From Typhlomys cinereus (Eukaryota > Chordata > Mammalia > Rodentia > Platacanthomyidae), in assembly GCA_023101885.1 (NCBI GenBank), contig JALPQD010000087.1, positions 6,019,016 through 6,083,015 of the forward strand: 64,000 nucleotides of DNA, written 5' to 3'. Position numbers and translations under genes: made by a program. Numbering within the stretch: the stretch's first letter is position 1; every line of letters starts with the position of its first letter. This document shows, one piece after another, positions 56,532 to 64,000 of the stretch. The notes under the pieces were generated by a model, which was not told where the DNA came from, did no database searches, and was given only the letters and a program-made list of their open reading frames with translations.

Positions 56532-56831
56532 GGGGCTGGAGAGGTGGCTCAGGGCTTAAACCTCCGCCTTGCAGGCGGAAGGTCCCGAGTTCGGATCCCA
56601 GATCCCACGTATAGACGCCGGGCAGAAGCGGGGGCGGCCTGTGCTTCTGGTCCTGGTAGGGTGGAGCCTGTGAATCCCGGGGCAGAAGGAGGTGGAGGCG
56701 TCCATGGTGGTTCGCGAATTCGTCCGTGGTTCTACATATACACAGACACGCACACACACACACAGACACACACACACGTACGCGCACATGCGCACAGTTG
56801 AATAAATAATAATAATTAAAAAAATTTAAAA
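56532..56831 (+). repeat. Young tRNA-derived SINE with perfect 14 bp TSD
   Basis: Sense full-length copy: 'ggggctggagaggtggctca', 'ggcggaaggtcccgagttcg', 'cccacgtatagacgccgggc', 'ccatggtggttcgcgaattc' and 'gtccgtggttctac', then a CA-rich stretch and (AATA)n. The repeat ataatgggcaaaag flanks it at 56518-56531 and 56832-56845. It retains many CpGs, so the insertion is recent. Confidence 0.95.
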
Positions 56832-57489
56832 ATAATGGGCAAAAGGAATATATTATTACAGTTTTGATTTTCATTTGTTAATGATTTATCATGTTAATTG
56901 CTATTTTCTTTAAAGAAATGTCCTCTCTTAAATGAGTTGTTTAGTTTTTCTTGTGGGGGGGGTCCTTCAGGTATCCCAATTTTGTTGTCATTTCAAGAAA
57001 GGTCTTGACTGATCTGGAACTCATCATAGTCCTAAAATTTGCAGCAATTCTCTACCTCTGCCTCTTGAGTCCTGAGACTACAGTTATATGCCATGCCCAG
57101 CTAATATTCCAAATATTTATCTCTTGTCATATATAAACTTTGAAAAGAATTTGTTCTGTTTCATGGACTGTTGTGTGTGTGTGTTGTTGTTAGCGACTGG
57201 TGCCTGCTAGGCAAGCACTTCACTGCCATTTTCATTTGCCACAGCATAATTATTTTATTATTAAAGCAGGGTCTCTTAGTTGGACCCAGAGCTGGCCAGT
57301 GACCTGGTTAGCCAGCCAGCTTGCCCTAGGGATTCTCTGTCTTTGTCTCCCAAGTGCAGCTATTGAGGTGGCCACCATGTCTGTCTAACTTTTTATGCAG
57401 GTTCTGAAGGTACAACCCCTATTTTTCAAACTTGTGGGGTCAGTACCTTACTTACTGAGTCATTCCCTAACCCCCATCTTTTGAAAGGT

Positions 57490-57598
57490 CTCATGTAGTC
57501 CAGGCTGGCCTCAAACTCACTATGTATCCAAGGATGACTTTGAACACCTGAACATCTAAGTGCTGGGAGTCCAGACGCGGGCCACCACTTCTAGCTCC
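57490..57598 (-). repeat. B1-like SINE
   Basis: 'catgtagtccaggctggcct', 'caaactcactatgtatccaa' and 'taagtgctgggagtccagac' are a reverse B1. Confidence 0.78.
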
Positions 57599-58214
57599 CA
57601 GGGTCTCTTACCAGGACTGTTGGCATTATCTTCGTTCTTTTAGTCTATAATTCTCACAGCAGAGTCAGTAGTCCAGTAAGTTTCTGAAAGAGCTCTAATA
57701 GATTCCAAATTTTCCACTTCTTAAATGAGTGATACAGTTACACGGGATATCATTTTTATAAGGAACGAACTATGTGAATTAATTAATCACTGGCATTAAT
57801 AAATAGAACTAAGCCTGTTCCAAGAGTATTAAAAACATAAATTCTCCACTCTGCAAAGAGGGAGCTCCATCATCACTAAACAATACTGCAAAGCTCCTGG
57901 GTGTGCACCCAGGCCGAGCTCTGGATTCCTGCAATGCTCAGGAAGGGCGTTTTGTTATTAGCGCAGAAGACATTGCTTCCCAGCAACTCAGCACCTTATC
58001 ACACCCTTCCTATGCCTATGCTGTTTCTTTCTTTGTGAGTCCCCAGCTCCCTAAGGTTGACACTAGAATTCCCATTGTTGACCCACTCAACCAAAGTGTC
58101 AGTCAAGGGTCAGCAGGCAGAAGCATCCAGGCGACTGAAAGGCAGTGCTCTGGAAAGGGAAAGACTGCAGGCTGGTGAATCCTGCTACTTGTGATCCTTT
58201 AATAAATTTCCCTT

Positions 58215-58332
58215 GGGCCAGCCAGATAGCTCAGCAGACAGATGACTTAAATTCAAACCCACAACCCATATGGTAGAAGTAGAAAACCAATTTCTGCAAG
58301 TTGTCCTGACTTCCACCTACATGCCATGACAT

Positions 58333-58386
<54 letters not shown>

Positions 58387-58390
58387 TAAC
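58215..58390 (+). repeat. B2-like SINE with (CA)n
   Basis: 'gggccagccagatagctcag', 'cagacagatgacttaaattc', 'gcaagttgtcctgacttcca' and a (CA)n run (58335-58384) followed by 'aaataaataacaaataaat'. Confidence 0.72.
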
Positions 58391-59389
58391 TAAATAAATA
58401 ACAAATAAATTCCTCTTATGTAAGCTTGCTAGAGTGGGCTCAAAGTTTGCAGCTGTGACTCCTGATTTTTGCTGCAATGTAGTCTTGGATTTTAATTGTT
58501 TCAGGTCTAACAATGTCCCTTACTCACTAAATAATTATTCAGAATTTTAGTGGACTACTATCCTGAGTATTTACTGCATTATTGCTTTATTCTGCTTTAT
58601 TTTCTCTTCCTCTTTAATGCTTTACTATCACCCCCACCCCCTGCCACTGGAACATGGGAATGAGTGGCCTCAGGAGACCACGAGGACTTTTGTGCTGGCA
58701 GAGTGGGCCACAGTCTAGATGTTTTGCAAACCAAACCACAACGTGGAATAAAAGTCTTCCAAGAATTCCACTCTGTGCTTCCTGTTGTGGTCCTTCAGTG
58801 AAAGCTCCTCAGTGGCAGAGACAGACAACTTCTTTAAGGTGCTACCCTTGCATCTCATTCTCGGCATTCCTCTGTCTTGGTTGGATCCAGCTGAAGCCTC
58901 AGGCATCAGCCAAGATGCCTCATGTAAGTTGCAGGTGCAGACAGTTAAGAACTTGCGTGGGTTGTGGCTTCTGCCTTTTGGGTTGGGAGGAAGGTTTTTC
59001 TTGGCTCAAATGCCTGCGCATTCAGGAAAGCCAGTTTATACCAAACTGAGCATGCAAAACAATCCCCAGATATCTGGGTGGAGCCAGTAATGTTTACAGA
59101 TTTCTCAGGCAGGTTTGGGAAGGCTTTTCTTATTATTTTGCAAGACCCCACCACCAAGTCCTTCACAAGTTCAGTTCGCAGAGGAACAGAGAGATACCTG
59201 ATGTGTGTCAAACCAGGATGATGCACCCTCAGCCCCAGCAGCATGCCAGCTGAAGGGAGGATGGATATCATCAGAGATGAGCTAGAGAGAGGAAGGTCTC
59301 TAGAAACTTCTATCAGCTTCAATGATTCTGAAGAAGATGGAATTCATCCAGTGTGTTGTCTGATGATACAAAGAGAAGTTGTACTCTAG

Positions 59390-59797
59390 GTTCGCTTTGT
59401 TGTGCTTTCATGAGATGCTGTTTGAATGTGCTTCCCAAAGTCTGTGTGTTGGAAACTCAATTCTACTGTGGCAGTAAGGGAAGTTTGGGGCCTGATGAGA
59501 GGGATGTGGTCGTAAGGGGTCTGCCCTCATGGACTTTAATGTTATTGCTTGGGAGTGGGTAGCTATTGAGAATGGGCTCTCCGTGTTATAAAGTAAAAGT
59601 GAGTTCTCCTTTCTTGTCTGCTTTCCATCACGGAATGGTGAATCACAAAGGAATGGTGAATCACAAAGGTCCTGTGCAGATCCCAGCCCTGTGCTAGACT
59701 TCCTAGCCTTCAGAGCTGTAAGCCAACTGAACTCATCAATTACCCAGGGTCAGATATTGTTACCTAAAATTATCTTAGAAAACAGACTAAGACTGTG
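59390..59797 (+). repeat. MaLR-type (MST/MLT1-like) solo LTR
   Basis: The order 'gatgctgtttgaatgtgctt', 'ttggaaactcaattctactg', 'ggcctgatgagagggatgtg', 'gtgagttctcctttcttgtc', 'tcaattacccagggtcagat' and 'gaaaacagactaagac' follows the consensus plan of mammalian MaLR LTRs. It holds a short internal duplication of 'aatggtgaatcacaaagg' (59634-59669). No internal retroviral gene is attached. Confidence 0.75.
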
Positions 59798-59819
59798 GGT
59801 GGAATTACTAAGAAAAGTT

Positions 59820-60028
59820 CAGGCTGCTGCCATATCCACACAAGAATTTTCACATGGGATCTGGGAATCTGAACTCAGGTCCACTGGCTTGCAAGGTAAG
59901 TTTCAACCCCTCAGCCATCTCCCCAGCCCACGTGTTAATGATTTTAATTCTCATCTTCATCATTTTATAGAGAGAAAGCCAAGACTTAAATGCAACTCAA
60001 ATGCTTACACTGTTACAGCAATAACTGT
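59820..60028 (+). repeat. 209 bp direct duplication, copy 1
   Basis: This segment is nearly identical to 61335-61545. It starts inside a SINE ('caggctgctgccatatccac'), passes the SINE head ('gccatctccccagcccacgt') and continues about 95 bases into non-SINE flank, to 'ttacagcaataactgt'. It lies directly after the MaLR LTR. Confidence 0.95.
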
Positions 60029-61176
60029 TTCTGGAATTCATACCCAATTGGATCATACAATGATTGGGTGGTGGGGGAGAGGAGCAATAGTTCAAGGAAC
60101 CATTAAACAATTCCTCATGTCTTCCCTTCAAGCCAGATAACGACTTCTGTCTCTACCCTTCTTCCAGCGTCTGTGAATCTTCCTCAGCACGGCCCAGGAT
60201 TTTGCAAGTGGACAGTGTCCTGTCAGTTCTGCTGATTCTGCTGCTGGGAAAAGAGATAAACCTAACAGGACCTTGGACACCGTCCCCATTGGCCAAAGGA
60301 GATACTGAGGCTCTATGACTTGCCAATACACATCAAGGTCAGGTTCTGCTCTCCAGACATGGTCCATGTTCTATAGTTCAGATTGTAGCCCTTTTCTGCA
60401 TTGGAAGACCCTGAACTGACGGTTTCTTAAGCAACAACAACAAAAAGCACGACTGCTATGCAGGTTCGAACGAAGCATAATGGAGTTTTTATTGTAGTGA
60501 GGCTTGCCAGAGAAAGGCTCATACTCCCACAGGTGACCTTTGCCTTCAGCCTCTGGCTACAGAGAAATCAGGATGCACAAAAATAAAAGCAGTTGCCAAC
60601 ATCAATTAAGCACCTTCTCTGGATTCGGCCTCCGTCTCATTCCACCCCCCTCGCACCTGGGACCCCTGTGGTGATCCTCTATAAGCAAGTAAAGATGGCT
60701 GTCTCAAGGCCCAGTCTGAGCTCTGCGTGGCATTCGAAGCAAACAGCAGTTACGCAGAAACAAAAAATATGATGGGAAGCGATCCAGACCTTCACTGCAG
60801 TCTCAGGGGGAAAAAACCGAAGAGGAAGTACATGCCTAGCATAGAGCGAAAATCTTCAGTTTTTTGCTTTGCACGCTCTGCTATTCTGGGTAGCTTGTTC
60901 CAACAGAACGACTGCCCCAGCAACAGAGAGCTGTGTTCCCAGCACCCCCCGAGAAGACTCAGCTCCTGGCCCCCTGCTTACCCGGATCCTCACCTGATTC
61001 TGTTCGCCCCTCCTTGGCCAGTTTCTCTAGGCCTTCTCCCCAGTACCCCAAAGGTCTTTTATCCCCCCCACCCTCTTTGGAAAACTCAGTCTATATAATA
61101 GTGGAGAGTGACAGACTTATCAAGGAAAGCTATGCCAGAAGTTTCCTAAGTTTTCAGCACTTAGCATTTTAAATTG

Positions 61177-61446
61177 TGTATGTGTGTGTGTGTGTGTGTG
61201 TGTGTACATAAAGGCACTTGAGTGTGTGCTTGTGAAGGCCCAAGGGCGACATAGGAAATCACCCTATATTTCTCTATGCCCTTAATTGCTTCATTCTGAG
61301 GTTTCCCAGGCTCTGCCTTCCAGGGCTGGAAGTGCAGGCTGCTGCCATATCCACACAAGGATTTTCACATGGGATCTGGGAATCTGAACTCAGGTCCATT
61401 GGCTTGCATGGTAAAGGTTTCAACCCCTCAGCCATCTCCCCAGCCC
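61177..61446 (-). repeat. tRNA-derived SINE, old subfamily (source of duplicated block)
   Basis: (TG)n at 61177-61206, then 'gaaatcaccctatatttctc', 'cttccagggctggaagtgca' and 'cagccatctccccagccc'. This copy is full length, unlike the piece at 59820. Confidence 0.85.
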
Positions 61447-61545
61447 ACGTGTTAATGATTTTAATCCTCATCTTCATCATTTTATAGGGAGAAAGCCAAG
61501 ACTTAAACGCAACTCAAATGCTTACACTGTTACAGCAATAACTGT
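61335..61545 (+). repeat. 209 bp direct duplication, copy 2
   Basis: It matches 59820-60028 with only about ten differences. Here the SINE continues uninterrupted to the left, so this is the likely parental locus. Confidence 0.95.
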
Positions 61546-62089
61546 CACTTATGTACTAACTTACATTGTACACATGCTAGCTAGCTTTGCAAGTTCGTGA
61601 TAGTCACATTAGGTGGGGGCTATGTGTCGTTCTCACAGGTGATAGATCCATGGAGCAGTCTAGCAAGGGGCAGGGTTTGTTATTCTCTAGAGAGCAAACT
61701 CTTAATCACAGTGCAGACCCTTTTGAAGCAAGCTGCTAGTGGAGTCTAAACAGAAACAGAAGGAATCAGATATCAGCATTAGCAAAGGAAAGAGTCTAGA
61801 CTTTGGTCCCATAGCCACACTTACTGGATATCAGATGATTATAAAATATAAACACTTTCAGGGGAAGTAATAGCTCTATAAATAAATTTATTTGCCAAGG
61901 GATAGACTAGAAAAATGTGCTGACTTTCTAATTAATTTTAAATTATTTAATTAATAAACCATAGTTACTTTTCAAATCATCCTTGCAAGTTTAAGGAGTC
62001 TTAGGGTGGTTAATTTCTATTTAACCAGATACAGCAGATGAACTACACAGGTATCAAATTTACATGAAGTGTTGTGATAATTAATCCTG

Positions 62090-62400
62090 GGTGTCAATTT
62101 GACCATACCTGGCATTAACTAAGATCAGCTATGAGAACAATTGAAGAGCTTATCAGGATCAATACATTTACAATACAAAGACCAGCCCTAGATTTGATTG
62201 GAACCTCCCAGTGGTGGACCAGATAAAAGGAACCATAGAACAGAAGACTGAGAAGAGAGACTCTCTAGGAATCCTCCAGTCTTCAGCCATCACCCACTAG
62301 CCTACTAGATGTCTGGAATTTATATAAGCTGAGTAAATCTCCCTTTTTCCCTTAAGTTGTTGGATTTTGGGTGCTCTCTCACAACAATAGTTAAGAGTCA
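62090..62400 (+). repeat. Unclassified interspersed repeat, LTR-like
   Basis: 'cctgggtgtcaatttgacca', 'gattggaacctcccagtggt' and 'cttcagccatcacccactag', with a terminal 'cccttaagttgttggatttt', resemble nonautonomous LTR repeats common in rodents. The family could not be assigned. Confidence 0.4.
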
Positions 62401-62819
62401 CCGTTACAAGTGTTATTTACAGAACTAGCTCTCTGCCAAAATTTCCATTACAGTGACATATTTTGAGCCCAGACGAAGTTTAGGGTTACAAAATAATTGT
62501 GTTTCTCATCGGCTGGAATGTCAGTGTTGTTTCTGCTTTGCTTAACTCCAGGGACAGAGCTTTTTGCTGTATTGGGGAGAGAGTTTTCCTCCCAAGTCAG
62601 AGAGAGGGATGCTGCCTAGCAGTCTTCTATGGAGGTCCATGTGCAATCTGACTCCTCTCTAATGACAGGTCTGAACCATGAGCTTGCCTGGGCCACACTC
62701 CCATTCCCACACCTGAAAACCTGTGGCTTGGAAGTAGCAAAGGATGCAAGATCAGAATCTCCAGGTGGGATCCTGTGCTTCAACCAGCCTGCCAGGTGAT
62801 TCTAGGTACACACCTGTTG

Positions 62820-62935
62820 TGGTTTTTTGTTTGCGACAGGGCTTGTTTCCTAGTCCAGGCTAGACTTCAATTTTTTTTTCACTTTCCTGAGTAGTGGAAT
62901 TATGGGCATGTGCCACTATGCCCAACTTTGCTGGC
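62820..62935 (-). repeat. B1-like SINE
   Basis: 'gtttgcgacagggcttgttt', 'cctagtccaggctagacttc' and 'agtggaattatgggcatgtg' give a reverse B1 with a poly(T) interruption. Confidence 0.7.
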
Positions 62936-63009
62936 TTTTATTTATAATACTACACACACATACATACATACACACACACACACGCATGCACGCATGCACA
63001 CATGTATAC

Positions 63010-64000
63010 AATTTAATTTTTTTAATTATTTTATTTTTCTAGTTTTATAAGCATATTGAGTAATTATCCCTGCATCCCTGCTTCCCTCCCTCCTTCCTAT
63101 ACTCTGTCCTTCCTTTCATCAGTCCATCCCATTCCCTTCTACCATCCTGCCTATCTGTTTCTATGGACTCCAGGGTTCCCTCTAGCTTGTTTACTCTTTT
63201 TTGGGTTCAGGCCTCTTGTGGCATACAAAGTTACTTCTCTTCAGGCCATCCCACTGATAGGGGCATTTCCCTTCACTCATCCAGCTTTAATCCCCAAAGT
63301 TTCCACTATATGTTCTTGTTTCTGTTAAGTTCCTTGATAGTCTATGAGGGAGGGCATGTTAGTGTCAGTCATTATACAACTCTGGTAAGGACAAGTCTCA
63401 TTGCAGTGAGTTCCTAGATGCATTGAATGGAATGTCTTGTCCAACAGTGAACCTTCCCATCTTTAAGTTCTTACAATCTCACTGCCCCGTCTTCCACGAA
63501 GTTTCCAAAGTCTTAGGACAGGGAGAGATTAGGTTGGCCTGATATATATAATTTTAAATCCACACATGAAAGGAAGCACCATATATAACATTCTGAGTAT
63601 GACTTATTTCATTTAACATAATGATTTCCAGTTGTATCCACTTCCCTGAAAGTGACATGATCTCATTTTTCTTTATAGCTGAGGTTCCATTGTATATCTG
63701 CTCCACATTTTTGTTAGTCACTAATCTACTGATGGTTCCATTTCCTGCCTATTGTGAAAAGTGCAAGTATCTCTGTGGAATATCGACTCTGAGTCTTTCA
63801 GGAATATATCCAACAGTGGCTCACAGGGTAGCTCTGTTTTCAGTTTTTTGACCTCCCCACTGATTTACACAATGACTTCATGCATTTACTCTCCCACCAG
63901 CAGGGAGTAAGCATTCCTCTTTCCCCACATCCTCACCAACATGCATTGTTATTTGTTTCTCTTTTTGCCTCATTCTAACCAGAGCAAATGGAATCTCAAC
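63010..64000 (-). mobile_element. LINE-1 3' end, antisense, continues past the window
   Basis: 'cttatttcatttaacataat', 'gatttccagttgtatccact', 'tctgctccacatttttgtta', 'ccccactgatttacacaatg' and 'ttccccacatcctcaccaac' are the reverse complement of the classical L1 ORF2 terminus and 3' region. The poly(A)-side is toward 63010. Frames are broken, so it is an inactive copy. The 63010-63530 part is less certain. Confidence 0.82.

Larger units (their letters stand above)
47278..64000 (-). other. KANK4 5' intron or upstream region
   Basis: No coding exon was recognised. It holds B2/B3-like SINEs (48110-48300, 54640-54800, 58215-58390), SINEs at 50566-50822, 54150-54400, 55435-55652, 56532-56831, 59820-59932 and 61177-61446, and a tandem repeat at 53289-53460. 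It also holds duplicated blocks at 54-55.9 kb and 59.8/61.3 kb, a MaLR-like LTR, an unclassified repeat at 62090-62400 and a LINE-1 end. I saw no CpG-rich promoter. Confidence 0.65.

Noticed and set aside
60640..61090. C-rich stretch considered as a KANK4 promoter or CpG island
   Set aside because: C-rich but poor in CpG, with no recognisable first exon or TATA/initiator context.

Overview
This window is mammalian nuclear DNA. It has split exons with GT/AG borders, sparse coding sequence and dense interspersed repeats. The repeats include B1-like, ID-like and B2/B3-like SINEs, which point to a rodent. The commonest element is a different tRNA-derived SINE with a (CA/TG)n tail that does not look like any mouse or rat family I know. 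I infer a rodent outside the mouse/rat group, possibly a jerboa relative (Dipodoidea), but the species call is weak.

Two protein genes are present, arranged tail to tail. On the + strand, positions 1871-7200 hold L1TD1, a domesticated LINE-1 ORF1-derived RNA-binding protein gene. Its coding exons are 1953-2893 and 5482-7095, with a poly(A) signal at 7175-7180. On the - strand, positions ~15780-47277 hold the coding part of KANK4, a KN-motif and ankyrin-repeat protein. All nine coding exons, from the ATG at 47210 to the stop at 17188, can be placed with splice sites and matching phases. Neighbouring L1TD1 and KANK4 is also the arrangement in human chromosome 1p31 (from memory). An antisense, truncated and decayed retrocopy of spermine synthase (SMS) lies at about 960-1665, just upstream of L1TD1's first coding exon.

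Layout: 1-1870, upstream flank of L1TD1 with the SMS retropseudogene and old SINEs; 1871-7200, L1TD1; 7200-15780, intergenic with SINEs and LTR-like repeats; 15780-17292, KANK4 last exon with probable 3' UTR; 17293-47194, KANK4 exons and introns; 47278-64000, the 5' part of KANK4 (first intron or upstream DNA), with tandem and dispersed duplications, a MaLR-type LTR, and an antisense LINE-1 3' end running off the right edge.

Each gene has exactly one single-base break of frame in sequence that otherwise looks conserved: L1TD1 near 2440-2510 and KANK4 at the G4 run 41809-41812. Two identical-type breaks in adjacent, otherwise intact genes suggest consensus errors, but real mutations cannot be excluded from sequence alone. 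The other notable non-genic signals are a young SINE subfamily with intact target-site duplications, a ~1 kb old tandem duplication at 54-55.9 kb, a 209 bp direct duplication at 59.8/61.3 kb, and a tandem repeat at 53.3 kb carrying five TGACTCA (AP-1 consensus) sites. I saw no novel multi-gene system, CRISPR array or RNA gene.
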